Made by a program: the position numbers and the translations under genes. The notes under the pieces were generated by a model. It was not told the origin of the DNA, searched no databases, and worked only from the letters and a program-made list of their open reading frames with translations. DNA of 64,000 bases from Mesorhizobium sp. (lineage in GTDB: Bacteria; Pseudomonadota; Alphaproteobacteria; Rhizobiales; Rhizobiaceae): contig SAPZ01000003.1 of assembly GCA_004020875.1 (NCBI GenBank), positions 186,001 to 250,000 of the forward strand, in the 5' to 3' direction. Shown here one piece after another: positions 43,626-52,359 of the stretch (its first letter is position 1; each line of letters opens with the position of its first letter).

Positions 43626-45178
43626 TCCCGCGCATCTATATCCCGGCAGACTCCGGCGCGCTGGCGCTCGGTGCCGAGAAGGTCGCCAAGGCGATCGAGA
43701 AAGAGCTCAAGGAGCGTGGCGTTGAGGCCAAGATCGTGCGCAACGGTTCGCGCGGCGCCTATTTCCTTGAGCCAATGGTCGAAGTGGCGACCGACAAGGG
43801 GCGCATCGCCTACGGGCCGGTGAAGCCGTCCGACGTCAAGAGCCTGTTCGACAGCGGCTTCCTCACCGGCGGCCACCACAAGCGCTGGCTGGGCACACCC
43901 GACAAGATCCCCTTCCTCGCCAAGCAGACGCGGCTGACCTTCGCGCGCTGCGGCATCAACGACCCGCTTTCGCTCGATGCCTACAAGTCGCTCGGCGGCC
44001 TGAGCGGCCTGCAGGCCGCCGTCGCCATGGCGCCGGCCGATGTCGTCAAGCAGGTCACCGAGTCCGGCCTGCGCGGCCGCGGCGGCGCAGGCTTCCCGAC
44101 TGGCATCAAGTGGAAGACGGTGCTGGATACCGCGAGCGACCAGAAATACATCGTCTGCAACGCCGACGAGGGCGACAGCGCCACTTTTGCCGACCGCATG
44201 ATCATGGAAGGCGACCCCTTCGTGCTGATCGAAGGCATGGCGATCGCCGGCATTGCCACCGGCGCCACCAAGGGTTTCGTCTATATCCGCTCGGAATATC
44301 CGCATGCGGTGGCGACGATGAACAAGGCCGTCGCGATCGCCCGCAAGGCCGGCGTGCTGGGCCTCAACGTGCTGGGCTCGCCCAACGCCTTCGACATGGA
44401 AATCCGCGTCGGTGCCGGCGCCTATGTCTGCGGCGAGGAAACCTCGCTGCTCAACAGCCTCGAGGGCAAGCGCGGCGTGGTGCGCGCCAAGCCGCCGCTG
44501 CCGGCCATTCAAGGGTTGTTCGGCAAGCCGACGGTGATCAACAATGTGATCAGCCTGGCCTCGGTGCCGATCATCATGGACAAGGGCGCCACCTACTACA
44601 AGGATTTCGGCATGGGCCGCTCGCGCGGCACGATCCCGATCCAGATCGCGGGTAACGTCAAGCATGGCGGGCTGTTCGAGACCGCCTTCGGCCTGACACT
44701 GGGCGAAATCGTCGACGACATCGGCGGCGGCACGGCTTCCGGGCGTCCGGTGAAGGCGGTGCAGGTCGGCGGGCCGCTCGGCGCCTATTTCCCTCGCGCG
44801 CTGTTCGACACGCCCTTCGACTATGAGGAATTCGCCAAGCGCGACGGACTCATCGGCCATGCCGGCATCACCGTGTTCGACGACACGGCCGACATGCTGA
44901 AGCAGGCGCGCTTCGCCATGGAATTCTGCGCCATCGAAAGCTGCGGCAAGTGCACGCCCTGCCGCATCGGTTCGACGCGCGGCGTGGAGGTTCTGGACAA
45001 GGTCGCCGCTGGCATCGAGGCGGAGAAGAACCTCGCTCTGGTCACCGACCTCTGCAACACGATGAAATTCGGATCGCTCTGCGCGCTGGGCGGCTTCACG
45101 CCCTACCCGGTGATGAGCTCGATCACGCATTTCCCCGAGGATTTCAAGCCCGCGCCGGCGCGCGTGGCGGCTGAATAG
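43622..45178 (+). CDS. fdsB: NAD-dependent formate dehydrogenase beta subunit (NuoF-like)
   Basis: A 518-residue diaphorase subunit. An N-terminal thioredoxin-like domain (about 1-110) precedes the NuoF core: NAD-binding GLRGRGGAGFPTGIKW, FMN segment CNADEGDSATFADRMIMEGD, then GAGAYVCGEETSLLNSLEG and, at the C-terminus, the [4Fe-4S] motif ESCGKCTPCRIGS. It takes electrons from the Fe-S chain and reduces NAD. ATG 43622 overlaps the fdsG stop; 10 bp separate it from fdsA. Confidence 0.95.
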   Translation: MIPRIYIPADSGALALGAEKVAKAIEKELKERGVEAKIVRNGSRGAYFLEPMVEVATDKGRIAYGPVKPSDVKSLFDSGFLTGGHHKRWLGTPDKIPFLAKQTRLTFARCGINDPLSLDAYKSLGGLSGLQAAVAMAPADVVKQVTESGLRGRGGAGFPTGIKWKTVLDTASDQKYIVCNADEGDSATFADRMIMEGDPFVLIEGMAIAGIATGATKGFVYIRSEYPHAVATMNKAVAIARKAGVLGLNVLGSPNAFDMEIRVGAGAYVCGEETSLLNSLEGKRGVVRAKPPLPAIQGLFGKPTVINNVISLASVPIIMDKGATYYKDFGMGRSRGTIPIQIAGNVKHGGLFETAFGLTLGEIVDDIGGGTASGRPVKAVQVGGPLGAYFPRALFDTPFDYEEFAKRDGLIGHAGITVFDDTADMLKQARFAMEFCAIESCGKCTPCRIGSTRGVEVLDKVAAGIEAEKNLALVTDLCNTMKFGSLCALGGFTPYPVMSSITHFPEDFKPAPARVAAE

Positions 45179-45188
45179 GAGCTGGCAG

Positions 45189-48101
45189 ATGAACATCAAG
45201 GCCGACTTCCCGACACTCATCCAGGAGATCGACTACGGAACGCCGGAGTCGAAAGCGACGAAGCAGGTCACCCTGACGGTCGACGGGCAAAGCATCACCG
45301 TGCCGGAAGGCACCTCGATCATGCGCGCGGCGATGGAAGGCGGGGTCGAGATCCCGAAGCTTTGCGCCACCGACATGCTGGACTCCTTCGGCTCCTGCCG
45401 CGTCTGCCTGGTTGAAATCGAAGGGCGCGGCGGCACGCCGGCCTCCTGCACGACGCCGGTCGGAGAAGGCATGGTGGTGCGCACGCAGTCGGAGCGGCTT
45501 GACGCCATCCGTCGCGGCGTCATGGAGCTTTATGTCTCCGACCATCCGAGCGGCTGGAACGAAAAGGCCGGCACCGGCGCCAGCGAGTTCGACGCGGTGG
45601 CGAAATCGGTGGGTCTCACCGAGAACCGTTACGGCGTCGAGGGCCGCAACCACGTCAAGGAAGAAGGCGGCGTCGCGCCCGGCCATGGCTCGCTGGCGGT
45701 CGACTATATCGCCCGTGACGAATCCAACCCCTATTTCACCTATGACCCGGCGCAGTGCATCGTCTGCTCGCGCTGCGTGCGCGCCTGCGAAGAGGTGCAG
45801 GGCACCTTCGCGCTGACCATCGAGGGCCGCGGCTTCGAGTCACGCATGGTCGCCGGCATGCATGAGGATTTCATCGCTTCGGAATGCGTGTCCTGCGGCG
45901 CTTGCGTGCAGGCCTGCCCGACCGACGCGCTGCGCGAGAAGACGGTGCTGGAAAAAGGCATGCCGGAGCGCTCGGCCGTCACCACCTGCGCCTATTGCGG
46001 CGTCGGCTGCTCGTTCAAGGCCGAAGTGAAGGATGACGAGGTCATCCGCATGATGCCTTACAAGGACGGCAAGGCGAACCACGGCCATAGCTGCGTCAAG
46101 GGCCGGTTCGCCTATGGCTACGCCACGCACAAGGATCGCATCCTGTCGCCGATGATCCGCGAGAAGATCACCGATCCCTGGCGAGAGGTGAGCTGGGAGG
46201 AGGCGATCGCGCACACAGCGAAGGAATTCCGCCGCATCCAGTATCAGTATGGACGCACCGCCATCGGCGGCATCACCTCGTCGCGCTGCACCAACGAGGA
46301 GACCTATCTCGTCCAGAAGCTGGTTCGCCAAGGCTTCCGCAACAACAATGTCGACACCTGCGCGCGCGTCTGCCATTCGCCGACCGGCTACGGCCTCGGC
46401 CAGACCTACGGCACCTCGGCTGGCACGCAGGATTTCGATTCGGTCGAATACACCGATGTCGCCGTTATCATCGGCGCCAATCCGGCTTCCGCCCATCCGG
46501 TCTTCGCCTCGCGGCTGAAGAAGCGGCTGCGCCAGGGCGCCAAGCTGATCGTGATCGATCCGCGCCGCACCGAGATGGTGAAATCGGCGCATATCGAGGC
46601 GGACTATCACCTGCCCTTGAAGCCCGGCACCAACGTCGCGGTGCTGACGGCGCTGGCGCATGTCATCGTCACCGAAAGCCTGTTCGACGAAGCCTTCATC
46701 CGCGAGCGTTGCGACTGGACCGAGTTCCAGGATTGGGCGTCCTTCGTCGCCCTGCCGGAAAACAGCCCGGAGACGGTCGGCAAGCTGTCCGGCGTCGACC
46801 CGGAAGTCATCCGGGGCGCCGCGCGGCTCTACGCCAAGGGCGGTAATGGCGCGATCTATTACGGCCTTGGCGTCACCGAGCACAGCCAGGGTTCGACCAC
46901 GGTGATGGCGATCGCCAATCTCGCGATGGCCACCGGGAATATCGGTCGTCCCGGCGTCGGCGTGAACCCGTTGCGCGGCCAGAACAATGTGCAGGGATCC
47001 TGCGACATGGGTTCCTTCCCGCATGAGCTGCCGGGCTACCGCCATATCTCCGGCGATGCCGTGCGCGACATCTATGAGAGCCTGTGGGGCGTGAAGCTGG
47101 ACGAGGAACCGGGCCTGCGCATCCCAAACATGCTGGACGCCGCCGTAGACGGTGCGTTCAAGGGCATCTACATTCAGGGCGAAGATATCCTGCAGTCCGA
47201 TCCCGACACCAAGCATGTCGCCGGCGGCCTCGCAGCAATGGAATGCGTGGTCGTGCACGACCTCTTCCTCAACGAGACGGCGAACTACGCGCATGTCTTC
47301 CTGCCGGGCTCGACTTTCCTGGAGAAGGACGGCACCTTCACCAATGCCGAGCGCCGCATCAACATGGTGCGCAAGGTGCTGGAACCGAAGGCGCGCTACG
47401 CCGACTGGGAGGCGACACAGGAGCTCGCCCGCGCCATCGGGCTCGACTGGAACTATACGCATCCCTCGCAGATCATGGACGAGATCGCCAAGACGACGCC
47501 GAGCTTCGCCGGCGTATCGTTCGAACTGCTCGAGCGCGTCGGCTCGGTGCAGTGGCCCTGCAACGAGAAGGCCCCGCTCGGCACGCCGATCATGCATGTC
47601 GACGGCTTCGTGCGCGGCAAGGGCAAGTTCATCCGCACCGAGTATGTGGCGACGGACGAACGCACCGGCCCGCGCTATCCGCTGCTGCTCACCACCGGCC
47701 GCATCCTCTCGCAGTACAATGTCGGCGCTCAGACCAGGCGCACCGAAAACGTCGCGTGGCATGCCGAGGATCGGCTGGAGATCCATCCGCATGACGCCGA
47801 GGTTCGCGGCGTGCGCGAAGGCGACTGGGTGCGGCTGGCGAGCCGCTCCGGCGAAACCACGCTGCGCGCGCTGATCACCGACCGCGTCTCGCCCGGTGTC
47901 GTCTACACGACCTTCCACCATCCGGACACGCAGGCCAACGTGATCACCACCGACTTCTCGGATTGGGCGACGAACTGTCCGGAATACAAGGTCACCGCCG
48001 TCCAGGTGGCGCCGTCCAACGGCCCGACCGACTGGCAGAAGGACTATAACGAGCAGGCTCGGCAGAGCCGTCGTATCGCCCCGCTGGCGGCGGCGGAGTA
48101 G
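45189..48101 (+). CDS. fdsA: NAD-dependent formate dehydrogenase alpha subunit (molybdopterin, catalytic)
   Basis: A 970-residue catalytic subunit that oxidises formate to CO2 at a bis-MGD molybdenum centre. An N-terminal NuoG-like part holds a [2Fe-2S] ferredoxin domain (PKLCATDMLDSFGSCRVCL), a His/Cys-type cluster region, and ferredoxin motifs CIVCSRCVRACEEVQ and CVSCGACVQACPTDAL; then CAYCGVGCSFKAEV binds a [4Fe-4S] cluster next to the pterin. The Mo ligand is a cysteine in DTCARVCHSPTG (C395), so it is not a selenoprotein. The preceding AGGAG fits ATG 45189. Oxygen-tolerant soluble FDHs of this type occur in Cupriavidus and Rhodobacter. Confidence 0.96.
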   Translation: MNIKADFPTLIQEIDYGTPESKATKQVTLTVDGQSITVPEGTSIMRAAMEGGVEIPKLCATDMLDSFGSCRVCLVEIEGRGGTPASCTTPVGEGMVVRTQSERLDAIRRGVMELYVSDHPSGWNEKAGTGASEFDAVAKSVGLTENRYGVEGRNHVKEEGGVAPGHGSLAVDYIARDESNPYFTYDPAQCIVCSRCVRACEEVQGTFALTIEGRGFESRMVAGMHEDFIASECVSCGACVQACPTDALREKTVLEKGMPERSAVTTCAYCGVGCSFKAEVKDDEVIRMMPYKDGKANHGHSCVKGRFAYGYATHKDRILSPMIREKITDPWREVSWEEAIAHTAKEFRRIQYQYGRTAIGGITSSRCTNEETYLVQKLVRQGFRNNNVDTCARVCHSPTGYGLGQTYGTSAGTQDFDSVEYTDVAVIIGANPASAHPVFASRLKKRLRQGAKLIVIDPRRTEMVKSAHIEADYHLPLKPGTNVAVLTALAHVIVTESLFDEAFIRERCDWTEFQDWASFVALPENSPETVGKLSGVDPEVIRGAARLYAKGGNGAIYYGLGVTEHSQGSTTVMAIANLAMATGNIGRPGVGVNPLRGQNNVQGSCDMGSFPHELPGYRHISGDAVRDIYESLWGVKLDEEPGLRIPNMLDAAVDGAFKGIYIQGEDILQSDPDTKHVAGGLAAMECVVVHDLFLNETANYAHVFLPGSTFLEKDGTFTNAERRINMVRKVLEPKARYADWEATQELARAIGLDWNYTHPSQIMDEIAKTTPSFAGVSFELLERVGSVQWPCNEKAPLGTPIMHVDGFVRGKGKFIRTEYVATDERTGPRYPLLLTTGRILSQYNVGAQTRRTENVAWHAEDRLEIHPHDAEVRGVREGDWVRLASRSGETTLRALITDRVSPGVVYTTFHHPDTQANVITTDFSDWATNCPEYKVTAVQVAPSNGPTDWQKDYNEQARQSRRIAPLAAAE

Positions 48102-48103
48102 TC

Positions 48104-48934
48104 TTGACCGCGCGGCGCAAAGCCACGACGCAAATCTCGCGGTTGGCGCATCGCGCCGGCGGCACCGCGGCCGCGAGCCGCATGGTGCCGGAAGAGACGC
48201 CGGTGGCGTTCTCTTTTGCCGGCACCACGCATGCGGTGATGATGGCGAGCCCCGCCGACTTCGAGGATTTCGCGCTCGGCTTCTCGCTGACAGAGGGCAT
48301 CATCGCCGACCCGAAAGAGATCGACGCGATCGAGGTCGAGGATCTCGGCGTCGGCATTGATATCCAGATCCGGCTGAAGGACCAGGCAAACACGCGCTTC
48401 CAGGCGCGGCGGCGCCGGCTGGCCGGGCCGGTCGGCTGCGGCTTGTGTGGCATTGAATCCATCGAGGAGGCGATGCGCTCGGTCGACGCTGTTGGTGCGT
48501 CACGACTTACGCTTCAAGCGGAAGATATAACGAGCGCCGTCCACCTTCTATCGAAGCAGCAGCCGTTGCACACCGAGACCGGCGCGGTGCATGCCGCAGG
48601 GTTCTATGTTCCCGGCAAGGGCATCGTGATGGCGCGCGAGGATATCGGGCGGCACAATGCGCTCGACAAGCTCGCCGGCGCGCTGGCCAAGGCCGGCATC
48701 GATGGCGCGAGCGGTGCGGTCGTGGTGACCTCGCGCATCTCGGTCGAGATGGTGCAGAAGACGGCCGCGATCGGCGCCTCCATCATCATGGCGGTTTCGG
48801 CGCCGACGGCGCTGGCCATCCGCACGGCGGACGCCGCCGGCATGACGCTTGTGGCGCTGGTGCGCGGGGACGATTTCGATATTTTCACCCACCCGGGACG
48901 GGTGGCTTCCGGAGTTGCCAAGCATGTCGCATGA
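48104..48934 (+). CDS. fdhD: Formate dehydrogenase accessory sulfurtransferase FdhD
   Basis: A 276-residue FdhD (FdsC) protein that transfers sulfur from IscS-type persulfide to the Mo cofactor, needed for FDH activity. The catalytic cysteine motif is in GPVGCGLCGIESIEEAM, and family blocks EDFALGFSLTEGII, GIVMAREDIGRHNALDKLAG and VVVTSRISVEMVQKTAAIGA are present. The TTG start at 48104 lies 2 bp after the fdsA stop; the GCGGCGGAG just before may serve as ribosome site. The 3' end overlaps fdsD by 11 bp. Confidence 0.94.
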   Translation: MTARRKATTQISRLAHRAGGTAAASRMVPEETPVAFSFAGTTHAVMMASPADFEDFALGFSLTEGIIADPKEIDAIEVEDLGVGIDIQIRLKDQANTRFQARRRRLAGPVGCGLCGIESIEEAMRSVDAVGASRLTLQAEDITSAVHLLSKQQPLHTETGAVHAAGFYVPGKGIVMAREDIGRHNALDKLAGALAKAGIDGASGAVVVTSRISVEMVQKTAAIGASIIMAVSAPTALAIRTADAAGMTLVALVRGDDFDIFTHPGRVASGVAKHVA

Positions 48935-49235
48935 CGAAGACCACATCGCCAGCACCGCGGAAAAGCTGGTGCGCATGGCAAACCAGATCGCCACCTTCTT
49001 CCATTCGAAGCCGCGGGAGGAAGGCATTGCCGGCGTTGCAGAGCACATCAACAAGTTCTGGGAGCCACGGATGCGGCGGCAGCTCTTCGAGCTGCTCGAC
49101 GGCGACGCTGAGGATTTCGACGAGTTGGTGATCGCCGCCTCGGCCAAGATCAAGCGGCCGATCTCCCCTGCGGAGGCCGACAGGAAGCTTGGGGTCACAG
49201 CCTTTCCGGCCGATATCGCCGCTTCGCAGGAATGA
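48924..49235 (+). CDS. fdsD: Formate dehydrogenase delta subunit
   Basis: A 103-residue FdsD protein (SAEKLVRMANQIATFF-like start: STAEKLVRMANQIATFFHSK) with the conserved HINKFWEPRMRRQLFELLDG segment and a C-terminal charged helix. FdsD is a small subunit needed for stability or assembly of the soluble FDH complex. ATG 48924 lies inside the end of fdhD, with GGAG upstream. It completes the set fdsG-B-A-fdhD-fdsD. Confidence 0.92.
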   Translation: MSHDEDHIASTAEKLVRMANQIATFFHSKPREEGIAGVAEHINKFWEPRMRRQLFELLDGDAEDFDELVIAASAKIKRPISPAEADRKLGVTAFPADIAASQE

Positions 49236-49348
49236 TGTAGCGGCCGGACGGCCTTATATTCCTTTCCGCTAAAGTTTAAGCTGCCGCTATCGGCGCGGCT
49301 CTGCTATGGTCGGCGACAGGAAATCGTCTGGCCGGCGGGGTAGTTTGC

Positions 49349-50902
49349 GTGAGGCCGATCGAGACCAGATACGCCCGTAGCGGAGAGGTGCGGATCGCCT
49401 ATCAGGTGGTCGGCCAAGGCGCGTTCGATCTTGTCTTCGTACCGGGCTTCATCTCCAATCTCGACCTGCATTGGGAAGACGAGGGCTACAGCCGCCTGCT
49501 GAAACGGCTCTCCGCCTTCTCGAGGCTGATCCTGTTCGACAAGCGCGGCACCGGGCTTTCCGATCGCGTTGACACCCACCACCTGCCCAGCCTCGAGACG
49601 CGCATGGACGACGTGCGCGCGGTGATGGACGCCGCCGGCAGCGGCCGGGCGGCGATCCTCGGCGCCTCGGAAGGCGCGCCGATGGCGATGCTGTTCGCCG
49701 CCACCTATCCGGAGCGGACGCGGGCGCTGGTGCTTTACGGCGGCTATGCGCATTTCCACAAATGGGTGATGCCGCCGGAGCGGCTGGAGACCTTCATTGA
49801 GACGGCGGAGACGTCGTGGGGCACTGGCGCGACCTTGCCCAATTTCGCGCCGGGCCGGGTGGATGACACGCATTTTGCGCAATGGTGGGCGCGGTTCGAG
49901 CGGCTTTCAGCCAGCCCGACGGCCGCGGCGGCGCTTGCCCGCATGAATGCCGGCATAGACGTGCGCGGCATCCTGCCTATGATCAGCGCGCCGACATTGC
50001 TTATCCATCGCCGCAACGATGCGCGCGTCAATCCCGAGGCCAGCCGGTTCCTCGCGAAGAAGATCCCGCATGCCCGGCTGGTCGAGATAGCCGGGCGCGA
50101 TCATCCGATCTGGACCGGCGATGTCGACCGCGTGGCCGACCTGATCGAGGAATGCCTGACCGGCGAGCCCGCCGTGGCTGACACCGAGCGCGTGCTGGCG
50201 GCGCTGCTGGTAACACGTATCTACGATACGGCGAAGCTCGGCGACCGCATGTGGAGCGAGCGCAGCCAGCGTTTCCAGGAAACCTGGCGGCTTCTGGTCG
50301 TCCGCCATGGCGGCCGCACGGCAGGCACGCATGGCGAATTGATGATGGCGCGCTTCGATGGGCCGGCGCGCGCCGTTCGCTGCGCCGCGGCGCTGCGCGA
50401 GGCGGCGCGGCAGATCGGCGTGGCAAGCGCGCAAGGCGCGCATGTCGGCGAGATCGAAACGCGCGGCCAGCCAGTCGGGCTGACGGCGCGGGTGACGATG
50501 CAGCTCGCCGCGCATGCCGGGCGCGGCGACATCCTGGCCTCGAAACTGGTCGCCGACCTCGCGGTGGGCTCCGGCCTGCGTTTCGCCGACACCGGCCGTC
50601 TCAGTCTCGACGAGTTGGATGAGCCCCTGCCGGTGGTTCTGGCGACGTCGGAGCAGCATCTGGAACCGGCCTGCCGGCCCAGAGCAAAGCCCGCCGAGCC
50701 CGCGGCGCTGACCGCGCGCGAAAACGAGGTTGTGAACTTGATCGCCGATGGCAAGAGCAATGCCGCGATCGCCGCCGAACTCGAGCTCAGCGAGCACACG
50801 GTCAAACGGCACGTCGCCAACATCTTGCTGAAGCTCGACCTGCCGTCGCGGGCGGCGGCGGCGGCTTTTTCGGCGAGGCATGCTGGCCCAGATGGGCCAT
50901 AG
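49349..50902 (+). CDS. Fusion: alpha/beta hydrolase + degenerate class III cyclase domain + LuxR HTH
   Basis: A 517-residue three-part protein. Residues 1-270 are an alpha/beta hydrolase of the type often fused to adenylate cyclases (IAYQVVGQGAFDLVFVPGFI, nucleophile elbow ILGASEGAPMAML, histidine in GRDHPIW). Residues about 280-430 follow a class III nucleotide cyclase (LGDRMW, ARFDGPARAVRCAAALREAA, HVGEIETRG), but the metal-binding FTDI is VTRI (arginine 290) and TTGDG is THGEL (glutamate 330), so catalysis is unlikely. Residues about 450-510 are a LuxR HTH (LTARENEVVNLIADGKSNAA, ELSEHTVKRHVANIL). Probably a DNA-binding sensor that reads a small molecule through the hydrolase fold. GTG start. 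Confidence 0.83.
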   Translation: MRPIETRYARSGEVRIAYQVVGQGAFDLVFVPGFISNLDLHWEDEGYSRLLKRLSAFSRLILFDKRGTGLSDRVDTHHLPSLETRMDDVRAVMDAAGSGRAAILGASEGAPMAMLFAATYPERTRALVLYGGYAHFHKWVMPPERLETFIETAETSWGTGATLPNFAPGRVDDTHFAQWWARFERLSASPTAAAALARMNAGIDVRGILPMISAPTLLIHRRNDARVNPEASRFLAKKIPHARLVEIAGRDHPIWTGDVDRVADLIEECLTGEPAVADTERVLAALLVTRIYDTAKLGDRMWSERSQRFQETWRLLVVRHGGRTAGTHGELMMARFDGPARAVRCAAALREAARQIGVASAQGAHVGEIETRGQPVGLTARVTMQLAAHAGRGDILASKLVADLAVGSGLRFADTGRLSLDELDEPLPVVLATSEQHLEPACRPRAKPAEPAALTARENEVVNLIADGKSNAAIAAELELSEHTVKRHVANILLKLDLPSRAAAAAFSARHAGPDGP

Positions 50903-51011
50903 GGGCCATGGCGCTTTCGGGGGAAGCGCCGGGGCTGCCGTAAGCGATAGGAATTCTCCCCATGCAGGCCGGGCGATGTCGCCGGAAGGGCGCTGCGGAA
51001 TGGAGGATGAA

Positions 51012-51485
51012 ATGGTGAAACTCAGTCGCAAGATCGGATTGCTGGCATTTGCCGCAGGCGCATTGCTGGCCATTACCCCGGCGCGGGCCGAAGACGCTTC
51101 GGCGACCGCCGCCTACAAGGACATTCAGGCCACGCTCGGCACGGTGCCCGACATGTTCAAGACGCTGCCGGATGTCGCGGTGGCCGGCGCTTGGGCCGAG
51201 ATCAAGGGCGTGCAGCTCAACCCGAACACCGCCCTCAACGGCAAGACCAAGGAGTTGATGGGCCTCGCGGTCGCTTCGCAGATCCCCTGCCAGTACTGCA
51301 TCTATTTCCACACGCTGGCGGCCAGGGCGAATGGCGCGAGCGACGAGGAGATCAAGGAAGCCATCGCGATGGCGGCGATCGTGCGCCATTGGTCGACGAT
51401 GCTCAACGGCAGCCAGGTCGACCTCGCCACCTTCAAGAAGCAGACCGACGACCTGTTCGCGGCCGTCAAGGCCAAGTCCCAGTAG
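51012..51485 (+). CDS. Exported carboxymuconolactone decarboxylase (AhpD-like) family protein
   Basis: A 157-residue protein with a Sec signal peptide (MVKLSRKIGLLAFAAGALLA, cleavage near ARA-E). The mature part is a CMD/AhpD fold: KTKELMGLAVASQIPCQYCI YFHTLAARANGASDEEI, where CQYC and the following histidine form the thiol-disulfide/peroxidase-type site. Its location in the periplasm is unusual for AhpD-type proteins. The start ATG 51012 lies 5 bases after GGAGG; an in-frame ATG at 51000 gives MEDEM at the front. It starts a cluster of small proteins next to the LuxR fusion regulator. Confidence 0.83.
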   Translation: MVKLSRKIGLLAFAAGALLAITPARAEDASATAAYKDIQATLGTVPDMFKTLPDVAVAGAWAEIKGVQLNPNTALNGKTKELMGLAVASQIPCQYCIYFHTLAARANGASDEEIKEAIAMAAIVRHWSTMLNGSQVDLATFKKQTDDLFAAVKAKSQ

Positions 51486-51550
51486 ACGAAATTCCTGCCC
51501 GGCGATGAAGGTCGGGCAGCCCTTCCCTTGTCAACAATATGGAGGACGAA

Positions 51551-51913
51551 ATGCTGACCAAGACCCAAACCGTGGACGGCACGGCGATCAAGAAGGCGAT
51601 CGAAGGCCGTGACGGCAAGCTCTTGTCGAGCTTCTACAATGATGATGCGGTGGTGCGGGTGATCGACCGTAACAACCCGCCGAGCAAGCCGCGTGAAATC
51701 CGAGGCCGCGCGGCGATCAGCACCTTCTGGGACGACATCTGCAGCCGGGCGATGACCCACAAGGTCGACACCACGATCGCCAACGGCGACAGCCTCGCCT
51801 TCACCCAGGCGTGCAGCTATCCTGACGGTACCAAGGTGTTCGCCGCGGCGGTGCTGGAGCTCAAGAACGGCCGCATCGCGAGGCAGACCGTGGTGCAGGC
51901 CTGGGACGAGTGA
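51551..51913 (+). CDS. SnoaL/NTF2-like protein
   Basis: A 120-residue NTF2-fold protein: IEGRDGKLLSSFYNDDAVVR VIDRNNPPS is the first helix-strand, IRGRAAISTFWDDICSRAMT the middle and AAVLELKNGRIARQTVVQAW the end, the pattern of SnoaL-like cyclases/isomerases. No signal peptide. GGAGG ends 5 bases before ATG 51551, and an in-frame ATG 51539 repeats the same MEDEM context as the preceding gene, suggesting the two leaders arose by copying. It lies 65 bp after the CMD gene and 7 bp before the next small gene. Reaction unknown. Confidence 0.78.
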   Translation: MLTKTQTVDGTAIKKAIEGRDGKLLSSFYNDDAVVRVIDRNNPPSKPREIRGRAAISTFWDDICSRAMTHKVDTTIANGDSLAFTQACSYPDGTKVFAAAVLELKNGRIARQTVVQAWDE

Positions 51914-51920
51914 GGCGGCC

Positions 51921-52235
51921 ATGTTCAGCGCGAGGTGGCAGATCGACGCCAAGTTCGGTCACAAGCAGACCGTGATCGACCTGATGAGGAAATGGGAGCG
52001 CGAGATCGGTGCGCAGGTTGGTATTGCCGAACTGAAATTCCAGATCATGACGGGATCAATCGGCGTGCGCGAGGCGACGATCGAAACGCATCACCAGGTA
52101 GAAACGCTTGCCCAGCTCGAGGAGTTCTTCGCCAAGATCGGCAAGATCGACGCGCACGCCAAATGGGGCAAGGAGATGGAGCCCTATGTCGTCTCGGGCA
52201 CCAGCCAATGGACGATCTTCCGGATCGTGGAGTAG
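51921..52235 (+). CDS. Small ABM/NIPSNAP-like protein, function unknown
   Basis: A 104-residue protein I do not recognise with certainty. Its alternation of strand and helix (MFSARWQIDAKFGHKQTVID LMRKWE, then ATIETHHQVETLAQLEEFFA, and a C-terminal VVSGTSQWTIFRIVE) suggests a ferredoxin-like alpha/beta barrel dimer as in antibiotic-monooxygenase or NIPSNAP proteins. It is 7 bp behind the SnoaL-like gene, thus co-transcribed. The conserved-looking YVVSGTSQW tail is shared in my recollection by monooxygenase-like hypothetical proteins. Confidence 0.7.
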   Translation: MFSARWQIDAKFGHKQTVIDLMRKWEREIGAQVGIAELKFQIMTGSIGVREATIETHHQVETLAQLEEFFAKIGKIDAHAKWGKEMEPYVVSGTSQWTIFRIVE

Positions 52236-52317
52236 CGGCCAGCTACACCCCATCCACGGGGCGAAGATGTCGTCAGACAGGTGGGGTCCGCGCCGCGCCT
52301 TATCCGGCCCTTCGGCC

Positions 52318-52346
52318 ACCTTCTCCCCTTGAAACGGGGAGAAGGT
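52318..52346. repeat. Intergenic hairpin between convergent genes
   Basis: ACCTTCTCCCC (52318-52328) pairs perfectly with GGGGAGAAGGT (52336-52346) across 7 bases. This CTTCTCCCC/GGGGAGAAG type is a frequent intergenic element of Mesorhizobium-like genomes. It sits between two convergent genes and may end transcription on both strands. Confidence 0.65.
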
Positions 52347-52359
52347 AAGACCGACGACG

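Noticed and set aside
45840..47921. A 693-codon antisense frame opposite fdsA, and similar ones at 43514-45220 and 14076-15926
   Set aside because: They mirror the codon structure of the real genes on the other strand, have no ribosome sites at the proposed starts and show no recognisable motif.
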